In this document: positions 7,134 through 14,460 of the stretch, in pieces
Layout of the letters: every line of letters starts with the position of its first letter
How positions within the stretch are numbered: position 1 is the stretch's first letter
Assembly (NCBI GenBank): GCA_020354105.1
Contig: CP070642.1
Span: 1,638,284-1,654,288, forward strand
Direction: 5' to 3'
DNA length: 16,005 nt
Origin: Chloroflexota bacterium
Lineage (GTDB): Bacteria; Chloroflexota; Dehalococcoidia; GIF9; UBA5629
Position numbers and translations under genes: made by a program
Notes under the pieces: generated by a model
What the model saw: only the letters and a program-made list of their open reading frames with translations
What the model was told of the DNA's origin: nothing
Database searches by the model: none

Positions 7134-7151
7134 CGTTAACGATCATTAACG
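7134..7151. promoter_or_regulatory. 18-bp dyad over the alkD -35 region, candidate operator
   Basis: CGTTAA and TTAACG form a perfect inverted repeat with a 6-nt centre. A direct repeat of TTAACG with 10-nt period overlaps it (7136-7141 and 7146-7151). The dyad covers the -35 and spacer positions of the alkD promoter, where a repressor or activator could bind. No regulator is encoded nearby. Confidence 0.4.
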
Positions 7152-7193
7152 CAGGTGGTGGCAAGTGCTTATGTCAACTACTACCCAGAGGAT

Positions 7194-7230
7194 TAAAATA
7201 ATAAGCCCTATTGCGTGACAACAACAGGGC
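7194..7230 (-). terminator. Intrinsic terminator of the diguanylate cyclase gene
   Basis: On the minus strand GCCCTGTTG and CAATAGGGC pair as a 9-bp stem with one G-U wobble and an 8-nt loop, followed by TTATTATTTTA. It lies 47 nt beyond the stop codon and separates this gene from the alkD-like promoter region. Confidence 0.75.
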
Positions 7231-7277
7231 AATTAATATCCTTGGGGGAACATTGTAAACGCGGAAGCTTTATCTGT

Positions 7278-9011
7278 TCACGAAATCTTTGCTTTGTTAA
7301 TAGAGTAGAATGCATAGTCATCTCGCCCATGCTCCTTAACCCAGTACATTGCAGTGTCAGCATTAGCCAGTAAGGCATCAGCATCTTCACCATCTTCAGG
7401 ATAGAAGGCAACACCAATACTAGTAGTGACACGGATTTGATAACTATCAATCACAAAGGGCTTTCTAAATGTTTCCAAGATCTTTTGAGCGACCTTGGTA
7501 GCATCTTCTATCTTAGCGATTTTGGGCAGCAACACCAAGTACTCGTCTCCACCAACACGGGCAACCGTATCACTCTTGCGAACAAGGCCCGACAATGCTT
7601 CTCCAGCAGCCTTTAACAACTTGTCACCCATACTATGCCCAAAAGTATCATTAACGACCTTAAAGCGGTCTAAATCGAGCATCATTACGGCAAGATTTGT
7701 ATCATTGCGTTTTGCATGCTCCAATCCGACATTGAGACGGTCATGCAACAATACTCTATTGGGCAAACCGGTCAAGAAATCATGGGTGGCTATCTCAGCG
7801 AGCTCTTGCTCTAACCGCTTGCGCTCGGTAACATCACGGGCGACGCCGCGAAATGCGATAACTTTTCCTTCCTCATTCTTTATAGCAGAAATTGAAAGTT
7901 CACCGAATCCTACAGTGCCGTTTTTCTGTATAAACTTGTAGGAGAGACCCTTGATCGGTTCACCTGTATTATAAACACGATTGAAATCTCGATACACAGT
8001 CTCAGCATCTTCCTCGACTGCAAACACCCGATAGTTCATGCCTACTAGTTCTTCTCTAGAGTAACCCATAGTACGGCACATGGCATCATTGACAAAGGTA
8101 AGATTACCAGCAAGGTCCACTTCAAAATAGCTGTCCTGAATTTCCTCCAATATAGTCCGATACCGCTCTTCTGATTCTTTCACAGCCTCCTCAAGTTGTT
8201 TGCGTTCAGTGATATCGAAGACAATCGCCATGCCCGCAGATAGAACTTCATCATGAAAAATAGGCGATACAGAAGGATATATCCAGATGGCATGCCCGTC
8301 TTTATGGATTGCCCTGAACTCTAATTGATAACCTGGCTCAGGATTTGCCAGACCTTCCATGAACTTCTCCATCACCATTTCCTTGTCATCAGGGTGCAGA
8401 AAGTCAGCAAATGGTTTTCCCGTCAGTTCCTCTTGAGAGTAACCAAGTATGTTACAGAAAGCCTCATTTACGAAGGCCATATTTCCGTTCAAATCTCCAA
8501 CAAGAACTCCTGCCGCTCCAGTTTCAACAACGCTTCGATATATAGCTTGACTCTTTTCTAATGCCTCCTCCACCAGTTTGCGCTCAGTTATATTCATAAA
8601 GCTACCAACTGTGGCTCGCTTACCTTTGTATTCCATTGAGGTAACTTTTTCCAAAACCCAAATTATTTCCCCATTTTTCTTTACTAAACGATATTCATAG
8701 GGGAGAGGGCTCCCAACCTTCAGGCTTTCTATAGCCTTTTCTCTGACCGTTTCCTTATCCTCAGGATGAACAAGGTCTAGAGAATACTTACCTAATAATT
8801 CTGACTCCGAATAACCTGTCAACTCCTGAAACAGGGCATTGACATATTGAAATTTTCCACCCTGGACAATATAAACACCTGTCCCGGTACAACGCATTAG
8901 AGCTTGTGCCAGTTCCGCTGACTCATCTGGTTTGGCTTGTTTCTGTTTGTCTATTCCAGCCATTAGACTAAATTGCCACCCCTGTACCTTAACTTGCTGC
9001 CCTGCCATCAT
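7278..9011 (-). CDS. PAS-PAS-PAS-GGDEF diguanylate cyclase
   Basis: This 577-residue protein should make cyclic di-GMP from two GTP in response to signals at its sensor domains. Three PAS/PAC units span roughly residues 36-145, 155-270 and 281-398; each ends with a (N/D)-(I/V)-T-E-R-K linker (140-145, 267-271, 393-398). The cyclase domain runs from about 402 to 571. Metal-binding D446 lies in LDLDRFKVVNDTFGH, the active-site loop is GGDEY at 487-491 (Tyr for the usual Phe), and an RKSD inhibitory site sits at 478-481, exactly five residues before it. No EAL domain, transmembrane helix or signal peptide is seen, so it is cytoplasmic. The start is uncertain: ATG 9011, the adjacent ATG 9008 and Met17 (8963) all lack a good Shine-Dalgarno site. 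serA ends 64 nt upstream. Confidence 0.93.
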   Translation of the reverse strand: MMAGQQVKVQGWQFSLMAGIDKQKQAKPDESAELAQALMRCTGTGVYIVQGGKFQYVNALFQELTGYSESELLGKYSLDLVHPEDKETVREKAIESLKVGSPLPYEYRLVKKNGEIIWVLEKVTSMEYKGKRATVGSFMNITERKLVEEALEKSQAIYRSVVETGAAGVLVGDLNGNMAFVNEAFCNILGYSQEELTGKPFADFLHPDDKEMVMEKFMEGLANPEPGYQLEFRAIHKDGHAIWIYPSVSPIFHDEVLSAGMAIVFDITERKQLEEAVKESEERYRTILEEIQDSYFEVDLAGNLTFVNDAMCRTMGYSREELVGMNYRVFAVEEDAETVYRDFNRVYNTGEPIKGLSYKFIQKNGTVGFGELSISAIKNEEGKVIAFRGVARDVTERKRLEQELAEIATHDFLTGLPNRVLLHDRLNVGLEHAKRNDTNLAVMMLDLDRFKVVNDTFGHSMGDKLLKAAGEALSGLVRKSDTVARVGGDEYLVLLPKIAKIEDATKVAQKILETFRKPFVIDSYQIRVTTSIGVAFYPEDGEDADALLANADTAMYWVKEHGRDDYAFYSINKAKIS

Positions 9012-9012
9012 T

Positions 9013-9028
9013 TAGTGGTTGCCCACTA
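9013..9028 (-). promoter_or_regulatory. Hairpin abutting the diguanylate cyclase start codon
   Basis: On the minus strand TAGTGG and CCACTA pair perfectly across GCAA, a GNRA-type tetraloop. The stem ends one base before ATG 9011, occupying the place of a Shine-Dalgarno site. It could hide the start, or indicate that translation begins further downstream. Confidence 0.45.
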
Positions 9029-9059
9029 TACTGCAATCTGCCAAAAGGCTTTTTATTAA

Positions 9060-9065
9060 ATTATA
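9060..9065 (-). promoter_or_regulatory. Candidate -10 element for the diguanylate cyclase gene
   Basis: TATAAT on the minus strand lies just after the serA stop codon and 48 nt before ATG 9011. The -35 region (GGTAAA or TGGTAA) is poor, so this is only a candidate for separate transcription. Confidence 0.3.
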
Positions 9066-9075
9066 ACCTCTGATG

Positions 9076-10650
9076 CTAAAGCTTTACCACCTTGGCGGTA
9101 TAGACATCCTGGAGGTCAAGGATTTTCTGTATCTGTTTTTCGGGGAGCGGTTCATCCAGAGCCAAAATCATGAGCGCCTGGCCTCTGGGTTGAAGCCGCA
9201 CCAGTTGCATGGAGCTTATATTTATATCCGCTTTACCGGTTATGTTGCCCACAGCACCGATTAGCCCGGGACGGTCACGATGGTCACTGAACAGGAAATA
9301 ACCACCGGTGGGGACTATGTCCGGCCAGAAATCATTTACGCGGACGACGTGGGTCTCGCCACGTAATACAGTGCCGGCAACCGTAGTAGTTCCAGCGTTG
9401 GTGACAGCTTCCAAAGTAATCAAGCTAGCATAGTTCTCACACGTGGTCTCTTTCTGTTCAAGAATCTTTATGCCCCGCTGTGCAGCAATCAGGGCAGCAT
9501 TGACCATGTTGACTCTTTCCTCGCTTATTCCTTCGAGTAAACCGCCGATAACGGATACCTTTATGGCAGTGGTATCGTAATTAGCAATCTCACCGCTGTA
9601 CTTAATGCGGATGTTATTTATCTGCCCCTCCATCAACTGCCGGGCTAAGCTGCCCAGAGTTGAAGCCACATCCATAAATGGAGCCAGGACAGTCAACAGT
9701 TCAGCTGGAATCTGTGGAGCATTCACAGCATACTTGGCTGGCTGGCCTTTCAATACTGCCATCACTTGCTCAGCAACCTCAAGAGCCACGCCAGCCTGTG
9801 CTTCGGTAGTTGAAGCGCCAAGATGGGGGGTGACGATAATCTTATCGCATTGGAAAAGCACGCTATCGGTCACCGGCTCTTTGACAAAGACGTCTACAGC
9901 GGCGCCAGCCACCTTTCCCGCCTCCACTGCCTTAAGCAAAGCTTCTTCGTCAATAAGCCCGCCGCGGGCACAATTGATAATACGCACCGTTGGTTTTACC
10001 TTATTCAATTCCTTGGCACCAATTAACATCTTGGTCTGAGAAGTCAGCGGCAGGTGAAGAGTGATGAAGTCAGACTCTTTGAGCAATTGCTCCAGAGAGA
10101 CTAATTCCACACCCAGATTACGTGCGTAATCCGCCGAGACAAAGGGGTCATAGCCAATGAGCCGCATGTTAAAGGCCTGAGCTCGCCTGGCGACCTCGGA
10201 ACCCACATTGCCAAGCCCCACAATGCCTATGGTCTTCCCCCTGAGTTCGACGCCCATATAGTCGCTGCGTTGCCAGACACCCCCTTTGAGCTTAGCATTG
10301 GCCTGTGGAATATGCCGAGCCAGAGCCAGCATCATGGCAATGGTATGCTCAGCAGCAGCCATGGTATTGCCAGTGGGAGCATTGACCACGACAACACCAC
10401 GCCTGGTAGCAGCCTCAACATCGATGTTGTCCAGACCAACACCAGCCCGGGCAATGACCTGAAGTTTCGTACCAGCCTCAATAATGTCAGCAGTGGCTTT
10501 TGTCTCACTGCGCACCACCAGGGCTTCATAATCACCAATTATGCTCTTAAGTTCCTCTGGCTTAAGTCCAAGCTTGACATCGACTTCAGCCTGAGCTTTT
10601 AAAACTTCAACTCCTTCCTTAGCCACAGGGTCGGCAACTAAAATCTTCAT
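9076..10650 (-). CDS. serA: D-3-phosphoglycerate dehydrogenase
   Basis: SerA (524 residues) oxidises 3-phosphoglycerate with NAD+, the first step of phosphorylated serine synthesis. It is the long form with a Rossmann core, an intervening (ASB) domain at about 310-450 and a C-terminal ACT domain at about 452-524. NAD-binding GLGNVG lies at 145-150, catalytic R229 in NCARGG, E258 in VKEP, and H276 in TPHLGAS. The ACT domain usually binds serine for feedback inhibition; here it reads HRDRPGLIGAVGNIT near 457-471. A longer reading from ATG 10725 overlaps tyrS by 23 bp and adds 25 non-family residues, so I chose ATG 10650, where MKILVADPVA matches normal family N-termini. Its ribosome site is weak. 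It is the last gene of the aroH-aroF-ribF-tyrS-serA group. Confidence 0.95.
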   Translation of the reverse strand: MKILVADPVAKEGVEVLKAQAEVDVKLGLKPEELKSIIGDYEALVVRSETKATADIIEAGTKLQVIARAGVGLDNIDVEAATRRGVVVVNAPTGNTMAAAEHTIAMMLALARHIPQANAKLKGGVWQRSDYMGVELRGKTIGIVGLGNVGSEVARRAQAFNMRLIGYDPFVSADYARNLGVELVSLEQLLKESDFITLHLPLTSQTKMLIGAKELNKVKPTVRIINCARGGLIDEEALLKAVEAGKVAGAAVDVFVKEPVTDSVLFQCDKIIVTPHLGASTTEAQAGVALEVAEQVMAVLKGQPAKYAVNAPQIPAELLTVLAPFMDVASTLGSLARQLMEGQINNIRIKYSGEIANYDTTAIKVSVIGGLLEGISEERVNMVNAALIAAQRGIKILEQKETTCENYASLITLEAVTNAGTTTVAGTVLRGETHVVRVNDFWPDIVPTGGYFLFSDHRDRPGLIGAVGNITGKADINISSMQLVRLQPRGQALMILALDEPLPEKQIQKILDLQDVYTAKVVKL

Positions 10651-10702
10651 ATCGGTCAAATTTCTCTGGGCAAGTCTAAACTCCGTTTTTAATAATCTAT
10701 TA

Positions 10703-11902
10703 TTAATTATCGGCAATCTTGGCAAAGCGCCGTTTGCCTACTTTAATAATACTACCCTTCTTTATTAGTGCTATCACTAAATCTTCAGTAACCGTTTCCC
10801 CATCAATCTCAATAGCACCTTGAGTCAAAAGACGTCTAGCTTCCGAGCGGCTCTTAGTCAATCCCGCGTTGGTCAATTCAGCAGATAGAGTGCTATCGAC
10901 TTTGGTTGGGGCGTTTATCATTACGACCGCCTCATCAGGCACTTCCCCTTTTTGAAACACCCTGGCAAAATGTTCCTCAGCCTCACCAGCAGCCTGAACG
11001 CTATGAAATTGAGCTACGATTTCATAAGCCAATCGCTTCTTGACGGTCATCGGATTAACTGACTGATTAGCTATCTGTGTCTTAAACTCGGCAATTTCCT
11101 CATCCGGTATGTCAGTCACCAGCTCAAGATAGTCGATTATCAGGCTGTCAGGAATGGACATAATTTTACCATAAACTTCACTTGGTAGCTCATCTACACC
11201 TATATAATTTCCCAAACTTTTACTCATTTTTTGATTTCCATCAGTGCCGACAAGAAGTGGGACAAGAAACACCTGTTGTGGAGGCTGCCCCACCATCTGC
11301 TGCAGTTCCCTGCCTACCAGGCAATTAAATTTCTGGTCAGTGCCACCGAATTCAACGTCAGCCTCTATAGCCACCGAGTCATAAGCCTGGAGCAAAGGGT
11401 AAAGGAGTTCAGTGATAGCGATAGGACGACCGGAGCTATATCGTTTTGCAAAGTCCTCTCTGGCAAGAAATTGAGCCACAGTGAATTTGCTGGTAAGCCT
11501 AATCACATCATCAAGCGCAAAATCGCTGAACCATTCGCTCTGCCATCTAACTTCGGTCTTCTCCTTATCCACCACCTTGAAAAATTGCTCCATGTAAGTT
11601 TTAGCGTTGGCCTGTACCTCCTCAGCAGAAAGCATGGCACGGGTGGTCGATACGCCACTAGGATCACCAATCTGGGCAGTCCAGTCACCAACAATAAGGA
11701 TAACGCGATGACCCAGTTGCTGAAATTGACGCAGCTTCCTCAAGCCAACCACATGCCCCAGATGTATATCCGGGCAACTGGGGTCGAAGCCCTGTTTTAG
11801 CCTCAGCGGTTTACCCGATTTGAGTAATTTTAACAGCTCCGACTCAACTATAGTCTCAGCTACACCCCGCTTTAATAGCCACTTGAGGTCAGGATTAATC
11901 AT
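10703..11902 (-). CDS. tyrS: Tyrosyl-tRNA synthetase (TyrZ-like)
   Basis: This 399-residue class I synthetase charges tRNA-Tyr with tyrosine. The HIGH motif is HLGH at residues 47-50 within FDPSCPDIHLGHVVGLRKLRQF. The tyrosine-recognition region YPLLQAYDS (168-176) is followed by FGGTDQKFN (185-193), and the second ATP-binding motif KMSKS is at 225-229. An S4 RNA-binding domain fills about 338-397 (TKSRSEARRLLTQGAIEIDG). The GFDPSCPD and LRKLRQFQQLGH segments resemble the TyrZ subgroup rather than the E. coli-type TyrS. It begins 20 nt after the ribF stop. GGGAGC lies 12 nt before ATG 11902, a rather long spacing. No T-box leader is seen. Its place beside aroF and aroH puts tyrosine synthesis and tyrosine use in one unit. 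Confidence 0.96.
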   Translation of the reverse strand: MINPDLKWLLKRGVAETIVESELLKLLKSGKPLRLKQGFDPSCPDIHLGHVVGLRKLRQFQQLGHRVILIVGDWTAQIGDPSGVSTTRAMLSAEEVQANAKTYMEQFFKVVDKEKTEVRWQSEWFSDFALDDVIRLTSKFTVAQFLAREDFAKRYSSGRPIAITELLYPLLQAYDSVAIEADVEFGGTDQKFNCLVGRELQQMVGQPPQQVFLVPLLVGTDGNQKMSKSLGNYIGVDELPSEVYGKIMSIPDSLIIDYLELVTDIPDEEIAEFKTQIANQSVNPMTVKKRLAYEIVAQFHSVQAAGEAEEHFARVFQKGEVPDEAVVMINAPTKVDSTLSAELTNAGLTKSRSEARRLLTQGAIEIDGETVTEDLVIALIKKGSIIKVGKRRFAKIADN

Positions 11903-11922
11903 GTTCTAGATTAAGCTCCCGA

Positions 11923-12852
11923 TTATTCCATCCGTTGGTTTAAAATTCGCCTGGCTTGCTCCACATCCTTGCTTATTTGAGCTTTAAGTTTCTCCACAGT
12001 ATCGAAACGCTTTTCATCTCTAATCTTATCTACAAGATCGATGGTGAAACTCTGCCCAAGCAAATCCCCGTCGTAATCAAAGATATAGGTCTCTACCAAA
12101 TGCTTACTGCCCTCAAAGGTGGGACGAACACCAATGTTTGTTACCGAAGGCATAAGATGGTGGCCAACATGAGCGATAGTAGCATAAACTCCATCGGCGG
12201 GCAACGCCTGATCGGCTTTCAATTCCAGGTTAGCGGTAGGAAATCCAAGGGTTCGTCCCCGCCCATCACCACTCACGATGTGACCACTAATACTAAACAG
12301 CCGCCCAATCAGCTTGCCTACCTTTTCCACATCTCCCTGAGCCAAACTCTGACGAATGGCGCTGCTGCTTACCACCTCCCCATCAAGTACCATCGCTGGT
12401 ATAGCTTCGACAGTGAAACCCATTTCCTTCCCCATAACTCCAAGCGTCTCAGCATCGCCTTCTCTGCCTCTGCCCAGTGCAAAATCAGGACCTACTATCA
12501 AGCCACGCATCTTCAGATGGTCCTTAAGCAACTGAATAAATTCCCTAGCGCTCAGATGAGCCAGTTCAGCGCTAAACGGCAGGGTGACAACAACGTCGAT
12601 TCCTGTAGCCAGGAGTAAGCTAACCCTGGTCTCCAAATCATTAAGCCAGAGCAATCCATTCTCTTTAGACAGCACCACCTCTGGGTGAGAGCTGAAAGTT
12701 ACTACACCGCTGAGATAGTTTTTTTGCCGAGCTTCATCACGCAGGTGAGTTAGCAAGCGTTGATGTCCGAGATGAACGCCATCGAAAACACCGATGGTAA
12801 GCAACATCTCCTTCTGCGGCTTTACTTTGGCTATCTCTTTTTCAATCTGCAC
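11923..12852 (-). CDS. ribF: Bifunctional riboflavin kinase/FAD synthetase
   Basis: RibF (309 residues) phosphorylates riboflavin to FMN and then adenylylates it to FAD. The N-terminal nucleotidyltransferase domain carries GVFDGVHLGH at 21-30, a VTFSSHPEVVL block at 51-61 and VSSSAIR at 161-167. The C-terminal kinase domain begins near 183 with GRGRTLGFPTANLE at 197-210, NIGVRPTF at 239-246 and VETYIFDYDGDLLG at 253-266, where E254 is the likely catalytic base. A reading from TTG 12867 is possible, but GTG 12852 has GAGGG 8 nt upstream, and that site falls on the TTG itself, so I chose the GTG. No FMN riboswitch is seen; the gene sits 35 nt after aroF inside the aromatic operon. Confidence 0.95.
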   Translation of the reverse strand: MQIEKEIAKVKPQKEMLLTIGVFDGVHLGHQRLLTHLRDEARQKNYLSGVVTFSSHPEVVLSKENGLLWLNDLETRVSLLLATGIDVVVTLPFSAELAHLSAREFIQLLKDHLKMRGLIVGPDFALGRGREGDAETLGVMGKEMGFTVEAIPAMVLDGEVVSSSAIRQSLAQGDVEKVGKLIGRLFSISGHIVSGDGRGRTLGFPTANLELKADQALPADGVYATIAHVGHHLMPSVTNIGVRPTFEGSKHLVETYIFDYDGDLLGQSFTIDLVDKIRDEKRFDTVEKLKAQISKDVEQARRILNQRME

Positions 12853-12860
12853 GACTGATT

Positions 12861-12865
12861 CCCTC
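12861..12865 (-). promoter_or_regulatory. Shine-Dalgarno site deciding the ribF start
   Basis: GAGGG on the minus strand lies 8 nt before GTG 12852 and overlaps the alternative TTG at 12867, so it can serve only the GTG. Confidence 0.6.
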
Positions 12866-12887
12866 AATCAGCTGCCATGTGGCAAAA

Positions 12888-13928
12888 CTAAGGTTCCGCT
12901 TCAACAGCATAACCAGCCACATGCCTGCCTACAGCATCAGCCACAGATTTCAATTGAGACATGAGTTGCTGGAAATTAGCGAAAGTTAACGATTGAGCAC
13001 CGTCTTTTAGTGCCAAATCCGGATGGGGGTGGACTTCGACCATTATTCCATCAGCTCCGGCAGCAACAGCAGCCAAAGCCACGGGAGTCACCAAATACCA
13101 CTTGCCCGTGCCATGGCTCGGGTCAGCAATAATCGGCAAATGACTGACTTTCTCAATTATGGGGATAACACTTATATCTATGGTGTTACGGGTATAAGTT
13201 TCAAACGTTCTGATGCCTCGTTCACAAAGTATAAGCTGCTCATTACCCTGAGCCAGTACATATTCAGCGGCCAGCAACCACTCCTGAATAGTAGCTGATA
13301 GTCCGCGCTTCAACATCACAGGTTTGCCTGTTTTACCGACTTCCTCAAGGAGATTGAAATTCTGCATATTGCGAGCTCCTACCTGGAGAATATCGGAATA
13401 CTTTGCCACCATCCCCACTTCGCCAGGCGTCATAACCTCCGTTATTATTGGCAACCCAATCTCCTTCTTAACATGAGCCAGGAGTTTAAGCCCATGCTCA
13501 CCAAGACCACGGAACTGATATGGTGATGTGCTGGGTTTAAAGGCGCCGCCACGCAGGATGGTCGCCCCAGCTGCCTTCACAGCCTTGGCTGTTTCCAAAA
13601 GCTGCTGCTCACTTTCCACAGCGCACGGTCCAGCCATAACCACTATTTCTTTGCCACCAATGGTAATCCCACCAATCTTAACCTTAGTGTCTAATGGATG
13701 AAACTCACGACTACTAAGCTTATACGGCTTACTAACCCGGATAACCTCATCGACCCCATGGAGCATCTCCAGCATATCCTGAAGTTCTGGGAAAATTTGC
13801 CCCACAACACCGATTATTGTCCGCTCCACGCCCGGAGAAACATGAGCTTTCAAGCCAGCAGACTCAATCCGCTTAATCACTCCGGTGATTTCTTCATCGC
13901 TTGAGCCTACCTTCATAACTACTATCAT
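12888..13928 (-). CDS. aroF: 3-deoxy-7-phosphoheptulonate synthase, type I-beta with N-terminal regulatory domain
   Basis: This 346-residue enzyme condenses phosphoenolpyruvate and erythrose 4-phosphate to DAHP, the first step of the shikimate pathway. Residues 1 to about 68 form the ferredoxin-like (FL) regulatory domain seen in the Thermotoga maritima enzyme, where it mediates feedback by aromatic amino acids. The barrel follows with AGPCAVES at 99-106 (metal ligand C102), RGGAFKPSTSPYQFRG at 126-141, MLKRGL at 205-210, DPSHGTGK at 269-276 (H272) and MVEVHPHPD at 296-304 (E298). The start codon overlaps the aroH stop as ATGA, and GAGGGTG inside aroH serves as the ribosome site, so the two are translationally coupled. 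MIVVMK is the usual family N-terminus. Confidence 0.96.
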   Translation of the reverse strand: MIVVMKVGSSDEEITGVIKRIESAGLKAHVSPGVERTIIGVVGQIFPELQDMLEMLHGVDEVIRVSKPYKLSSREFHPLDTKVKIGGITIGGKEIVVMAGPCAVESEQQLLETAKAVKAAGATILRGGAFKPSTSPYQFRGLGEHGLKLLAHVKKEIGLPIITEVMTPGEVGMVAKYSDILQVGARNMQNFNLLEEVGKTGKPVMLKRGLSATIQEWLLAAEYVLAQGNEQLILCERGIRTFETYTRNTIDISVIPIIEKVSHLPIIADPSHGTGKWYLVTPVALAAVAAGADGIMVEVHPHPDLALKDGAQSLTFANFQQLMSQLKSVADAVGRHVAGYAVEAEP

Positions 13929-14311
13929 TTTTCACCCTCACCCTGCCATATTCTCTCACCCTCATCCCTGAGTGCCCTCGCAGCCCCCAAATAAACGTGC
14001 CAAATTTCCTCATTCCTTTTATCAGTGTTGAATAGTACCATTACCCTCAAACATCTGGATAAACTTCCAGGCACATTCATCTCATGCCCACAAAGCAAAG
14101 GGACCCGCGTCCAACCCAGCTGTCGAGCAGCTGCCGCTGGAAACGCAGCGTTAAGATCAGAAGTCGTAGTAAACAGAATACAAGCTATATCGCCGATTTC
14201 CACCTCATTGACCTCTATCATGCGTTGAAGTAATCCCTTGGTAGTATCTATGATAGCCTGCTCAGTGTTTTCAGACACTGTGATAGCGCCTCTTATGCCA
14301 CGGCACCACAA
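13925..14311 (-). CDS. aroH: Chorismate mutase, AroH type
   Basis: This 128-residue protein is a monofunctional AroH-class chorismate mutase (PF07736), the trimeric Bacillus subtilis type, converting chorismate to prephenate for phenylalanine and tyrosine. Active-site residues align with the B. subtilis enzyme: R7 (GIRGAIT), C74 and E77 (LLCGHEMNV), R89 (SRCLRVM) and Y107 (HVYLGAA). The start is TTG 14311, with TAAGGAG 9 nt upstream; it gives WCRGIRGA, close to the family's MIRGIRGA. The last four bases overlap the aroF start. It is the first gene of the minus-strand group and is divergent from the transglutaminase-like gene. Confidence 0.95.
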   Translation of the reverse strand: MWCRGIRGAITVSENTEQAIIDTTKGLLQRMIEVNEVEIGDIACILFTTTSDLNAAFPAAAARQLGWTRVPLLCGHEMNVPGSLSRCLRVMVLFNTDKRNEEIWHVYLGAARALRDEGERIWQGEGEK

Positions 14312-14320
14312 TTTATTCTT

Positions 14321-14327
14321 CTCCTTA
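14321..14327 (-). promoter_or_regulatory. Shine-Dalgarno site deciding the aroH TTG start
   Basis: TAAGGAG on the minus strand lies 9 nt before TTG 14311. No ATG or GTG in frame lies near the conserved N-terminus, so TTG initiation is well supported. Confidence 0.7.
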
Positions 14328-14347
14328 CCTTATAATTTTATCCTAAT

Positions 14348-14376
14348 AGCCTACTGCATTCAGGCTTCAGCGTCAA
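14348..14376 (-). promoter_or_regulatory. Weak candidate promoter of the aroH operon
   Basis: On the minus strand TTGACG (14376-14371) is followed after 17 nt by TAGGCT (14353-14348). The -35 is good and the -10 poor. A better -10-like TAAAAT at 14340-14335 lacks a -35. No T-box or attenuator leader is recognisable in the 149-nt divergent gap. Confidence 0.25.
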
Positions 14377-14460
14377 GAATTTTTTGCCTTACAACCAGCA
14401 AAGACGATAAACTAATAACAGGCTCGATGATTTCCCTGTTTCTATCAATGGAGGTTCATC

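Noticed and set aside
9041..9057. GCC-AAAA-GGC followed by a T-rich tract as a plus-strand terminator
   Set aside because: The stem is only 3 bp and no plus-strand gene ends nearby.
10651..10725. 25-residue N-terminal extension of serA
   Set aside because: It overlaps tyrS, does not look like family sequence, and ATG 10650 gives the standard N-terminus.
11231..11800. 189-codon plus-strand open frame opposite tyrS
   Set aside because: Shadow of a full-length synthetase; no family resemblance or Shine-Dalgarno site.
11956..12618. 220-codon plus-strand open frame opposite ribF
   Set aside because: Shadow of ribF; low-complexity translation and no independent support.
14312..14460. T-box or aromatic attenuator leader upstream of aroH
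   Set aside because: No T-box sequence, tyrosine-codon-rich leader peptide or terminator/antiterminator pair could be found in the 149-nt gap.
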